Source of the DNA: Mariannaea sp. PMI_226
Taxonomy: Eukaryota; Ascomycota; Sordariomycetes; Hypocreales; Nectriaceae
Direction: 5' to 3'
DNA: 64,000 bases
NCBI GenBank assembly: GCA_024336345.1
Contig: JANFOG010000001.1
Coordinates: 1,860,001 to 1,924,000 of the forward strand
Shown: positions 1 through 10,415 of the stretch, in pieces
Position numbering within the stretch: the first letter of the stretch is position 1
How the letters are laid out: each line of letters begins with the position of its first letter
Program-made: the position numbers and the translations under genes
Notes under the pieces: generated by a model
The model's database searches: none
Told to the model about the DNA's origin: nothing
What the model saw: the letters and a program-made list of their open reading frames with translations, nothing else

Positions 1-927
1 CAGATCTTCTTGAGACAGGTCGTATGTTGATGGTGTAAATGCGTACAGGACATTCTCTCTTTCCCGAAGGAAGTTGTCAACTCTTTCGTCCTTGCTCCGT
101 CCAGCGGCCACTAAGGTGTTTCGTTCCATTTGTTGACCAATGGCCATGTTTGACCTGCTTGTAGATTCCATGTACTCGATACCCGACTGTTCCGCACGAC
201 TCATTTGGGCAAATGCGCCAATCATGCACATCATGACAACGAGTGTTGCAAAGACGCCGTTAGACATGTACAAAGACTCTGCCGGCTTTCCATCGCGGGC
301 ATCATACCAGCGTTCCCAATCCTCCCATGTCGCATTTCGTGAGGCATTTCCAGGTTGGTCACGCCATACGTGCTCGGCATATCGCGCGCTCTCATTGGGC
401 GTTGGGGCACGGTCACCGGTCCATCCGATGCCATGCGTATCGTAAAGACGGCGTTTTTCGGGATCACTGAGAAGATCATTGGCGGCGACAATGAGGCGAT
501 ATCGTTCAAGTCGAGTAGCCTTTGGAAGATGATGGATAGCGGCCGAATGGCTATGTCTATCTGGGTGATATAATTTCACGAGATTATAAAAGCGATGCTT
601 GGTATATGGCTCGTCTCGCCTCATCGACAAGATGTCGTAAGGGGTGGGATTGGGCTTCTTGGGCCATTCCGATGGGTCATTATGGCCAGCACGGGAGTGA
701 TGGTTCACGGCGGCATAATTGCGGCGGCAGTTCTGATGGAAATGAGCCTGGGAGCTCAATATTGAGAACGAAGTCAAGGTTGTGGGCGTGGGGTTAGAAG
801 GTGAATATGAAACTTGGGGTTGTCGGTGGCCGAGAGATGACGTTATCGATACAGAGGAGGCGTACGGGAAGCTGGAAAGGGAATTGTAGGAGCAGAGGGC
901 GATGGCAGAAGACTTGATCAGCGGCAT
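1..927 (-). CDS. JID1: J-domain protein, Jid1-like, mitochondrial (3' end outside window)
   Basis: The minus-strand frame is open without introns from the ATG at 927 to the left edge, giving 309 codons with the C-terminus missing. A J domain spans roughly residues 95-165: it opens with TPYDIL, carries the HPD tripeptide at 121-123 and ends with NDLLSDPEKRRLYD. The basic, Ser/Thr-rich N-terminal stretch of about 90 residues looks like a mitochondrial presequence. A hydrophobic segment at about 226-240 (FATLVVMMCMIGAF) could span a membrane. J domains stimulate the ATPase of Hsp70 partners. A presequence, an early J domain and one downstream membrane span match the yeast mitochondrial inner-membrane co-chaperone Jid1. 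The family call is firm; the Jid1 orthology is inference from architecture. The start is the first in-frame ATG before the J domain. Confidence 0.82.
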   Translation of the reverse strand, partial: MPLIKSSAIALCSYNSLSSFPYASSVSITSSLGHRQPQVSYSPSNPTPTTLTSFSILSSQAHFHQNCRRNYAAVNHHSRAGHNDPSEWPKKPNPTPYDILSMRRDEPYTKHRFYNLVKLYHPDRHSHSAAIHHLPKATRLERYRLIVAANDLLSDPEKRRLYDTHGIGWTGDRAPTPNESARYAEHVWRDQPGNASRNATWEDWERWYDARDGKPAESLYMSNGVFATLVVMMCMIGAFAQMSRAEQSGIEYMESTSRSNMAIGQQMERNTLVAAGRSKDERVDNFLRERENVLYAFTPSTYDLSQEDL

Positions 928-3475
928 AGTGAGTATTTCGAGTGGCGAGAAGCCAAGGGCGAGGCGGACATATTCAATGGCAGGGCAAGCTATCGTAGAG
1001 GCTTGAGTAAGTGAGCATGTTAGAGGCAAGATTGCGGCCCGCATCACGCGAGCTTTCGGTAGGAGACGGAGTTGAAGTTGAAGCCTTCGACCCACTTTTG
1101 TTTCGGGGCCGGTGACGGTGAAGCTTTGACCCGTTGATATCAATCGCCGATTGGACAGGGGAGCATGCCACCAGCCACAATCTGGGGAATTGACGCCCAG
1201 CCATAACAGCCACCAACCTATTGCTACTAGTCTGGCTTGGGATACCGTTTGTGGCTTCATCCGTTTCAAACTGAGGACAGAGTCGAGGTGCCACGTGCGA
1301 AACGGAGGACTATGCTCATATCGCCACTAGTTCGCGCGCCACCAGAGCCGCAAAAGAGCCGCAACCAACCAACATGCGGCATCTCAAATCTCGATGACGA
1401 AACCCAATAAACATCCTGGTCGTTCCACAATCCTGGCTTGCCCGACTCTTGGATTCCAGAAGAGCAGGTGTCTGGACGAAAAAAGATGGTTAGTCACTTA
1501 GGCAGAATCGAACTGCCGGTGCAGGCATGCCCAGCTCCGATGCTGGGATCCCCCCGGCGGTGGGCTCCGGGAGAGGAAAACCCCCCGATGAACGATGTTG
1601 CAACTTGACTCTGGTTCCTTTTTTCTGTCGAGAGTTTCCCCTCTTCTGGCCTCATTATCCTGCCCATCCCGGATGTTTCGGCACCAAGAACCGGGTCACA
1701 CCAATTAAGAGAGACGCTCGGTGATAGCGCTTGATGTGGTGTTTGGACCCAAACCCAAAGATTATGTAGTCTTTCTGTTGGTCTGGCCCCTCTGTCTCCT
1801 CTTCGCTTCATGATTATGACACTGATATCAACAGACGGCCCCTCCTTCGGCAGTTTCTGATATGTCATTTCAAGCCATAACCGAACTTCCATCTGCGCGA
1901 AACCCGAGGATACAGTTCGGTAGCAGCAGTGGGAGATGACGACCATCGCCGCCACCGCGTGGCAAGGCGGCGTCGCCAAACCTGAATGGGTCACATTTGG
2001 CACACAACCACGGGATCTTGGGTCATTGGAGGTCTGAGTTTGCTTCCCCTCACCAGAGGTTCTTTTGGGGTAAATCCCCCTAGCTACTACGTGGAAGACC
2101 ATGAAGGGGAGGAGGAAAGGAGAGGGTGTGATGACCAACAAGCCTTCAGCCAACCAACCCAGAAGCAAAATTTCCACGTTGTTTGCCGGCCCGTCCCAGT
2201 CCCTTGCAGTTTTATGAGTGTTGAACTTGCATTGTCAGTCTTGTTGAGCTACAGAGAAAATGGAGTTCGGCAAAGGGTCCTCAACAGAGGCATGCAAAAG
2301 TCCTCTCCCCTCAGGTCGTGAATATCCGAGGTTATACTGAGATACTCATTTCGAATGGAATGTTGCTGACTCGATCAACCGCGGCTATTCCACTCAACTT
2401 TTTTTTTTGTCGATGGGCCTCCACATCGAATATTTGGAGAAGGAGGCGCCGTGTGTGGACGATTTTTTCGTTGGAGAAACAGCCCATGTCTTGGCTTAAA
2501 AGCAGCAGAGCCTCAATCTCTGGGCACGATCAAATCGCCTGATCGCATGAACGCCTGAACCACCCGTTCGGCAGATTTCCGCCCCTCCATAATGACAGCA
2601 AACATCATCGCCATTTCAAAGTCACTACCAAGCACCCAAGGCGTTGATCCCATTTTGTCATTTTTTTTTCATAAAGGAAAGGAATTGATAACAAGCAGTA
2701 TCACCCTCGGTTTACTGATTCATTAACGGGGGGGGACCTCGTCGTGACCCTCCCCATTTCGGACGTGACGAGACTTGTTCTCAACTGGCAACGATTGACT
2801 CCCCCCATGCCTAAAGCACGACACAAGTTTCTAGTGCGGCTCCATCCTAATTCGTGGACATATTTAGGCATTGTCATGTAGTGTCGAGGCGCCAGCACCA
2901 GTGGCGTCACCACCTGTCGGCTTCACCGTATTGGGCAATCTGAATCTGGGTCGCTTGTGGTAGCCTCCGTCTTGGAAGATGGACTAACGGCAGCTTCGAA
3001 GTTGACTATTCCCTTCCAAGTGCCGGACTAGTTGCGTTGTTTGGAGTCTTGTGGAGTTAGTGTGTGCGCTGTCGCATGTTTGCCATTGATGCTGATGTCT
3101 TTAGGCGCGGTGATAGTTAACTATTCTGCCGCTGTAGCCTCTATCCCCGTTCCACCCGACCTCTCGACTCAAAGGACTTTAGCCAACAAGCCCCTTCCCC
3201 ATGATACGATCGCATTCAGAGTTGGGGAAATGATCCGCCTGAGCGGGGTTTCACGAATCTGGGGGATGGGGGATGGGGGAGGGAAAGGGGCGAAGGGATA
3301 AAGGGAAAACGGGGATAAGCTTAAGCAGATATAAAGATTAAGAGTTTTCTCTGTCCGTAAAACGAAAAACAGAGAAGTTCTGTGTGGTTGTCTTCCCCCA
3401 GTATCTTTCACTCAAACCCTCCATCATCCTATTCACCCACATTCACCACTTCTTTTTCTCAATCTCCCTGTCACA
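928..3475. other. Intergenic region between the J-protein and transporter genes
   Basis: No convincing gene is seen. The longest open frame (1494-2177, minus) has no recognisable domain and an erratic composition. The stretch holds a tRNA T-arm-like hairpin near 1501-1517. It must also contain the J-protein promoter on the left and the transporter promoter on the right, the latter with a G-rich run at 3261-3290 and a TATA-like element near 3330. Confidence 0.6.
3243..3336 (+). promoter_or_regulatory. Proximal promoter of the GPR1/FUN34 gene: CreA-type sites, G-run, TATA-like box
   Basis: GCGGGG at 3243-3248 fits the carbon-catabolite repressor CreA consensus SYGGRG. It is followed at 3261-3290 by five G-tracts separated by AT, AT, A and AAA. 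A TATAAAG element at about 3330-3336 lies 140 bp before the ATG at 3476. Glucose repression of acetate and alcohol-related carriers of this family is known in other fungi; its operation here is inferred only from the sites. Confidence 0.45.
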
Positions 3476-4386
3476 ATGACTTCCGACACTATTTCCAACG
3501 GTGTGAGCTTCAGTGAGAAGAATGATGAGGCTCGAGCTTGCCGCTGCCATCATGAGCATTATCATGAGAGACCTGAGACCATGTCCCGACCTCACCAGTC
3601 CATGGTTTCTCAGGTCATGAACCCGCCCTTCTATCAGGTTGCAAACCCTGGTCCTTTGGGTCTCCTCAGTTTTGCCATGACTACGTTTGTCCTGGGATTG
3701 TACCAGTGTGGTGCTGGGTATGTACTCTTCTTCAATTTCTACTACCTCCTACTCCTCCTTTCCTGTCTATCCTATTTTCAAAACCTCTTCGAGTCGACGC
3801 TAACTTTAACGATGTAAACAGTCTTCCCGGCAGCAACCCTCTCGGTGGGGTTGGCCCTGATCAAGCCATCTTCGGTATGGCCGTTTTCCTCGGTGGCATT
3901 GCCCAGCTCTTCGCCGGTCTGATGGAGTTCCGTGTCGGAAACACGTTTGGTACCACCGTCCACTGTGCCTACGGTGCCTTCTGGCTCTCCTTTGCCATGT
4001 TCTACGTCCCCGAGCTCGGAATCCATGACGCCTACAAGGGCGACGAACACGCATTCAGCTTCGCTGTGGGCATCTACCTTATCCTGTGGTGCTGGCTGAG
4101 TATTGTCTTCTTCGTTGCTGCGCTGCGAACCAATATTACCATCCTGGCCGTCTTTGGTCTCCTCATTCTGGCCTTCTTCTTCCTCGCGTTGGCCCAGTTC
4201 CTCTCCACCATCCACCCCCACGCCGCTATTGGCGTCAACAAGGCTGGTGGTGCTTTCAGTGTTCTCTGTGCGTGTGCCGCCTTCTATGCTGGCTCCTCAG
4301 GCATCATGACCGAGGCGACGACTTGGGTCAGGCTCCCGCTCGGCGAGATCAGGAGCTCTGCACCAATCAAGACCAACATGGCTTAA
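3476..4386 (+). CDS. GPR1/FUN34/SatP (AceTr) family plasma-membrane transporter, AlcS-like
   Basis: Two exons, 3476-3717 and 3822-4386, give 268 residues. The 104-bp intron has a GTATGT donor, a GCTAAC-type branch site and an ACAG acceptor, and joining restores the frame through CGAGLPGSNP. The product has about six hydrophobic helices and the family signature just before helix 1, here NPGPLGL at 57-63. FRVGNTFGTT and AYGAFWLSFAM follow, both conserved in fungal members. The family moves acetate, succinate or ammonium across the plasma membrane (Ady2, Gpr1, bacterial SatP). The NPGPLGL variant and the CGAGLPGSNP segment recall the Aspergillus alc-cluster protein AlcS more than acetate permease, by memory rather than alignment. 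The N-terminus has an unusual Cys/His cluster (C22, C24, H25, H26, H28, H30). Confidence 0.93.
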
Positions 4387-4719
4387 GGGATTATGCTGGG
4401 CGTAATAGGATGGCCAAAGTCCATGTATAGTTGGCATGTTGTAGTGGTATTTGTTGTCGATGTTGCTGTTGTTATTATCTAGCGACATATAAGCGTTACC
4501 CGTCACGGAACGACGCACTTTGATATCCAGATTTATTTGATTGCAATTATTGTTTTACGTGTTTTTTAATCATATAAATTGCAAATCACACACAGTACAT
4601 ATATAATATATAGGTAGATATAGACTGAGGCGTAAATACCATTCAGTCAGAACATACAATCTTATTCTTTTCACTTCCAAGAGAAATGGAAAACTACCCC
4701 ATCATCCTGGTGACTAAAT
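4387..4719. other. Convergent intergenic spacer (3' ends)
   Basis: An AT-rich stretch between the tail-to-tail transporter and CipC-like genes. It contains AT-rich runs near 4540-4620 that could serve as poly(A) signals for both. No gene is seen. Confidence 0.6.
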
Positions 4720-5302
4720 TCATTCGTAATCCATGGTTCTGTGGCGGCTGGTTTGGTTCCTAAAGTTGATTATTAGTATCAGAATGCTTCCTTACAACAA
4801 ACCGGTACTGGAGTGAGTAACTTACGGATCGTAATTATCGTAGCCCGAGTATTGCTCGTCATACAGGTGCTCAGCCTGCTGCTTCGCCTTGTGCTTCGCC
4901 TTCTCCTGATCGAGATAATCGAGGCCCTTTGTCTCAAAGAGCTTGTCGACCTCGGCACCAGCGAAGGCAGCCAGCAATTCCTTTGCTTTCCCATGGCTGA
5001 CAGTCTCCCCTAACGCAGATCATGAGCAAGGGGTACGTAAAACAATAAAACGACGTCAGGCCCCCAGAGGGGGTTGGAACACGTACCCTCGGCCCGTTGG
5101 CTATCTTCCCACTTCTTCATGGCCTCAAAGGCAGCACCTCCCGCAACGACTTCATGAGTTAGGTGGCCTTGGTGTTGTTCCTCACCGTAAACATTGTCAC
5201 GCTGATCTCGGGCCTCACCTACATGAGGTTAGTGTTGTCCTTTTCTCCTCTTTTAAGCTACGGCACAGTAATACGGCACAGTTACATACCGAAACCAAAC
5301 AT
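4720..5302 (-). CDS. CipC-like (DUF3759) small stress-response protein
   Basis: Four exons on the minus strand (5302-5290, 5218-5087, 5009-4826, 4759-4720) join in phase to 122 residues. Donors are GTATGT, GTACGT and GTAAGT; all acceptors end in TAG. The 13-nt first exon encodes only MFGF plus one base. The core matches the CipC/DUF3759 family: HEVVAGGAAFEAMKKWED, then ETVSHGKAKELLAAFAGAEVDKL and ETKGLDYLD. CipC was first described as a concanamycin-induced protein of Aspergillus nidulans and is commonly abundant in hyphae and under stress; its biochemical role is unknown. It has no signal peptide or membrane segment, so it is probably cytosolic. Length matches the family. The splice model is supported by uninterrupted family sequence across all three junctions. 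Confidence 0.88.
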
Positions 5303-6325
5303 TTTTTTTTGTGTTAGCGTGAAATAATATAGGGTAATTAGAGTGGCGATCTGTTTGATATAGAATGCTGTAACTTCGTGTCTGGAAGCTCTCTGATATT
5401 GGTGAAAGAAGAAGAGACTGATATATATAGATTATCAACCATTTGAACTCCCCCTCCAGGTAGTCAGAGGGAGTATCGCTCATTAGCTTTCCTAACCTCA
5501 CGTAAAAAAACATAGTATTACGTAGCTTGGATACTCAGGTTCTTTCGACGATGACGCATCATGATGTGGTCATGATCGTCACTAGTTTCCAATTCTTACT
5601 GGAGATTGTTGAGGCCGCGGCCACTTATCGGCAATAACGGCGGACGCTGAACGAAAACCGACCAATACACGCACCGGCAGTTGAGAAACTCAAGAGGGGA
5701 GGCGTGGAGAGCATCCCAAACAACCCCCTCAAAGCCCAGGCTTATGCGTTGGAATATTGGACCTAGAGGCTGTGCCGAGTTGCCGAAGTGAACATCACTG
5801 TGGTGTTGTAATTGGAATGCTCCGGCACCATTTATCCCGAGTTCCCTGCTTTGCTTGTAAGAAAGGAGATGAAGAGAGGCAGCTCAAGTCCATGGGCCAA
5901 GGCTGATGTTGCATCCTACGGTTACATACAACTTCGAGCTATATCGACAGGGGCTAACAAGGCCGATCTTCCCGAGATTTATGGCTAAATAGTAGAGAGG
6001 CACTATGTAAGTTTCCTATTTTGATGATATCCAACGGCTATATACCAAGGTGAACGTTGAACAGAGAAGAGGACCGTTTTCCAACTGAGTGGAAACCGTT
6101 TTACTGCCTGACTCAGCGAAAATTAAATGTATACGGGTTTTTATATATGTGTGTATTCGCATACAGAGCCTTTGCTCTGGTTTTTTCTAACAATGCTAGC
6201 GCCGCCATGTTACAATCCTTTTGCAATGGACATCCCGTGAGACCAGGGATACGGAGAAAAAAAACACCAAATCTGGTGTGACGGTATATGTATACATGAT
6301 GAATTATTCCATCTGGAGATCAGAA
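5303..6325. other. Intergenic region upstream of the CipC-like gene
   Basis: Contains the CipC-like promoter and the 3' flank of the LEA-like gene. No open frame with protein-like composition and no RNA gene is seen. Confidence 0.6.
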
Positions 6326-6836
6326 TCACATTTTCGATTTGATCTCCTCAGCAACTCCTTTCACTTTGCCTTTAGCATGCTCTGCAGCACCTTTGGCCTG
6401 GCCTTTGGCATGTTCTGCGGCACCCCGAGCCTGGCCTTCAAATTCGCTTGCTCTGGACTTGGCCTCGCCTCTTAGGTGCGCTGCCTTTTCGGCCGTCTTG
6501 CCGTGCGTAACATCTTCGACGACCGCCTCTGAGTAACGTTAGCATTGGCTGTAAGGAGAAGGATTTAAAAACAAGAAAAAAAAAACCCCTCCACCGAAAT
6601 ATATTCTGGCAAGGTTTTTTATGTTGTAACGGAACATAGTACCCACCTCCGACGGTGATGCCATCGACAAGCTTGTCGCTCACAGCTCGATCAACGGACT
6701 TTAAGCCATCCTTGACAGCTTCAGTAGCGGTTCGATGTCGCAAGACGCTGGTCGAGAACGCCCGAGGAGCATGTACGGCGAAAGTTCGAGGAATGCGGGG
6801 AGCTTGACGGGCGATACTTTCAATGAGAAAGGACAT
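6326..6836 (-). CDS. LEA-like 11-mer repeat protein with mitochondrial presequence
   Basis: Two minus-strand exons (6836-6647 and 6528-6326) encode 130 residues. The first begins with an Arg/Ala/Ser-rich, acid-poor leader (about residues 10-36, RIPRTFAVHAPRAFSTS) typical of import into the mitochondrial matrix. The second encodes a Lys/Ala/Glu-rich region with two copies of GAAEHAKG exactly 11 residues apart (99-106 and 110-117), flanked by related units (GQARGAAE, GKVKGVAEE). Such 11-residue amphipathic repeats are the hallmark of group-3 late-embryogenesis-abundant proteins, which are disordered in solution and protect membranes and proteins during desiccation or freezing. The intron (GTGGGT donor, CTCAG acceptor) joins in phase. 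Mitochondrial location and protective role are inference. No enzyme domain is present. Confidence 0.75.
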
Positions 6837-9800
6837 TGTGGAATTGATTGTGGGTGATGGGTTTTGGTTTGACCAATACTTGATTTTGTGTTGATTGATG
6901 GATGGATGGTATGCAACGTGTAGTAAGTATATTGCAATATACTTGATGAGTAAATAAAATAATGAGATAAATATTAAATGTGAAGAAAGAATAAACTACG
7001 TTGTATGCTACTCAGCTCACAGGCAATATAAATAACATGTGAGAAGCATTTCGTAGCCCGATATATATGACGAACATTGGTAGGTTGACTCCTTCATAAT
7101 GATGTCATGGTAGATCAGTCGCTGCGACGCCTTGGTTGCAAGCGACGGCGACGCAACAATAATGATGACACGAAGGGGGGGGGGGGGGGGGGCGCTGGCT
7201 GAAATGGAGAATAAAATGCAAACTAAAAAAAAGAAAAGATTAAAATAAAGCAAACAAGACTAATAGCAATCCAAACAGGTTACTCGCTGGAGAGCTTTTA
7301 CGGAGAGTCGAGCTGTTGATCCGATATGATTGGAGAAATGACGTTGCGATGCACCAAATTCCATACTGTATGTAGACCGCAATGATCGCACGGTGTAATA
7401 CGGCAATATCCTTGCTGTGGCGCTGTGCTACGTTGTGCTGCCCTGTGCCTGAGCGCACTGTGGACTGCTTGCAGTGTCACGTTACCTACGATAGGGGAGT
7501 CGATTACAACACTGGACTGTCCTGTACCTTGTTTGTGTTGCTGGAGATGCTGAGCAAGCTTAGCAAAGTTGTCGTTATACATTTCGTCATGCATCTTGCC
7601 GGTCATCTGAGATGCCTCAAGCATCAACCTGTCAAACGCCCTAGTGCCCCAGTGCCCCAGTGCTCCAGTACCACCCCCCCCCCAATGCATCCGCAGTGCT
7701 GCCAATCATTCGTCTTGTTCGTGGCGCATACGGTACAGTACAGTGCAACACCGTGCCGTGTGTCGTTTGGATTACTCCATGACTTCATAAACTCTCTCGT
7801 CCTTCGTTTGCATTGTCGAATCGTCGAATCGTTTTCCGTTCGTGAAATGTTGCCTCTGAAACTTTAACCCGCCCCGTCTCACACTGCTTCCTCCGTATAG
7901 GCCCGTTCCATGACCGTCGAAGTTGGTTGTTGTAGTAATATGCTTCCTAGGCTGCATCACGAGTACTCTCTTCTTGAGGTCGCCACCACCATTCGTCGCA
8001 AATAATTCTCAGGGGACAGCTTGTGTGTTGCTCGTGCTCTCGACTGCGGGCGGGTTTCCAGGCCGTATCTAATTCGTTTTCGCAAATGTTCGACGCTATC
8101 GTTCACTTTCGCAATCGTCAAGGCTCCCAGGGTTTGACTCTTGGATGCAAGTTATCTTCTACTGTGCAGCAACAAGTAGAAACCCAGCTCATCGACCAGG
8201 GTAACCGACTTTTCTCCTGGAGATGTGGTCATCAGGGGTAAGTTGGAACATTTAATCTCATTTGAGATGCCAACCTGACATCATCAATGAGAAGAAACTT
8301 TTTGGCAAGTCAAATATTCTCAAGAGAAGGGGAAAGAAAACAACAAAATACCTTTGAAACTTATATAACACGATGATAATGCTCAACCTCGGCTTTCAAT
8401 ATCTGTCTTTTTATTTTTTTCTTTCCCTTTCATGACTCAATAATTAGCCCGCCCGAGGAAGACACTCGGCTATCACCAAACAACCACCGTGAGGGTATAG
8501 CCGAGCTCCTAGCGTAACGGTCGCCGAGCCCTTCGGCGTCGGCCCCGGCTGGACTGTGGGGATATTGTCTACTCCGTGCCGAGTGGAATATTTCCTCGCC
8601 TACCAGCCTCTCTGGCCCCTGACCGCTCGGTGAAGTTGAAAAGTCTTGCAATATAGGTCGTTATCGGTTTAGTCATCTTGGCCGACGGGCAAATACTGTT
8701 ATCCTTCAAATGTCAGTAACCAGGATGAAGAATAGTGGAACCTACTTTCCCAGCAACCCGCCTCAATCCCATAAGATAGACAATAAGATAGGCTCAACTC
8801 AACTCTACTTGGTCCTGCCGACGACTCAGAGCCGGGCTAGGCGTGAGCAGTATCGTTCTTTGCCCAAGATACCGGACTTGTAAGCTGTGGTGTAGCAACT
8901 TAGTTTGTCGACTGCTCTGGCAGTTGATATATGATCCACGATACGCAAGAAAAATTCTCGAAGCTCATTTGCGTGGCTAATGACACAAACCAAGCATATA
9001 AAAGCGAGGGCCATGGCAAGCTCAAGGACATTGATGATGACAGAGCTACTGGCATAGAATAGGGTTTTACAACACTGGTTCCGTTTCGGCTGTGCTACAT
9101 AGCTGTAAAATTGTTCGTTTTCATCAGAAACAAAAGAGTGCAGGGAGATGCTTAAAATATGAGAAGCGAACTTTCAAGACGTGGGTTTAAATTGAAAGTC
9201 CATAGCCGCAAGGGATCAATTATCATGAGTCCTGAGGTGACGCTTGGAGTTACTGGCGGTAACCAACTCACTTTCTCCACTGTTTCCGGCGGAACCAAAC
9301 GCAGTAGTGTAGGAAACGAGCTTGTAAGCTCGCAAATCTTCGAAAAGATGCAGAACCCCAGAGAAGCTTTGGGCTGCTCCTCGATCTTCTGCCTAAACGC
9401 GTTCGAAACGAGAGAAGTGCGAGCAAAGAGCTGAGGCTTCCAAGGGAACACATCTGGTATTGTTCTAGGCAACCTATTTGCTGTGTACTCAATATCTGGG
9501 CAGTATTACTGATGAGGAAGTAAGTAAAGCGAGTGGGTAGGCTGAGTGAATGGATCATTGATAACTTCCATATAGATAAGCAGCTTTCCCAGCTTTGAGG
9601 CCTACAAAAAAGAGCCTCTCATCTCTCTCATTTAAGCCGGACTGGAGAATCCGACCAGCTCGGTATCGTCAAGGCTCGCACCTCAAAGCTTGTAGTCTGG
9701 AGATAGTGCAGGGTATGGGCTGTAACAACCAAGCCTTAAATCCAATGATAGGCATTACATCAGGGGGAGGCGGTCCTCGATCTTTGCCCTTGTCAAAAAT

Positions 9801-10415
9801 GGGTTTGTATATGAGAATATGTTATATTACAATGTACCATGTACAACCTCATAACTAGTCAACTGAATAGTTTTAGTCCTCTTCTGACACATTTTTATAA
9901 TGGCACGATATACTATATCTTCATCACTCTGTCCCCAATTTTTGCCAACCCATTTGCTATCATTGATTGCTTATACCTTGTCATGTCAAGCCTCATCTCA
10001 GCCATGTTAGTATTCAAACTTTGTAGTAGCCCTCACTCATTCATTCATGTTTTTCCCCCTCTGTCTTTCCGCTCCTATATTTGATTTATCATCTTATCTT
10101 CGAGGTATGCATCTATCTACAACTTGCTCTGTCAACCCTCTGCTTGATGCATGCGTTTTTCTTATCTTATCGGTCCAAAACAGCCAATATTTTTAAGTCC
10201 ACAGGCTGGCTCAAGCCGATGGGAGCCGAGGCGAGCCTACGACGTCATTTCTTCCTAAGCTCGGCTTTAGACAAAGCTCCAATTGCAAAAACACCTTGAA
10301 GACTACTCTCGCAGGAGCACCACCATTACCTTTCCACGACCACTACAATTAAAGGGAAAACAAAAAAAAAAAAAACACAAGGCTCTCATAGTCGCCAATC
10401 TATATCTCGCCCACC
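6837..10415. other. Long gene-poor intergenic region
   Basis: No gene is supported in this 3.6-kb stretch. Notable contents are an 18-G homopolymer (7175-7192), short AGTGCCCC-type tandem units near 7640-7670, a GC-rich block with inverted repeats at 8465-8537, and AT-rich pyrimidine tracts before the hydratase gene. Minus-strand open segments at 7545-7625 and 7772-7960 look weakly protein-like but have no convincing splice joins. Confidence 0.5.
7175..7192 (+). repeat. 18-base G homopolymer
   Basis: Eighteen consecutive G residues in noncoding DNA, flanked by ordinary sequence. The length may be imprecise because such runs are error-prone in assembly. Confidence 0.85.

Noticed and set aside
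1494..2177. 227-codon open frame on the minus strand
   Set aside because: No domain and erratic composition. It overlaps the T-arm-like hairpin and pyrimidine runs; probably a chance frame in GC-richer DNA.
7298..7960. Minus-strand open segments (7298-7705 and 7772-7960) as a possible two-exon gene
   Set aside because: Polar and weakly protein-like, but no good donor/acceptor pair joins them, and part of the first encodes the simple repeat GGGGTGALGHWGT from tandem DNA.
9152..9472. 106-codon frame on the minus strand
   Set aside because: Overlaps an equally long plus-strand frame, has no known motif and no supporting promoter or splice context.
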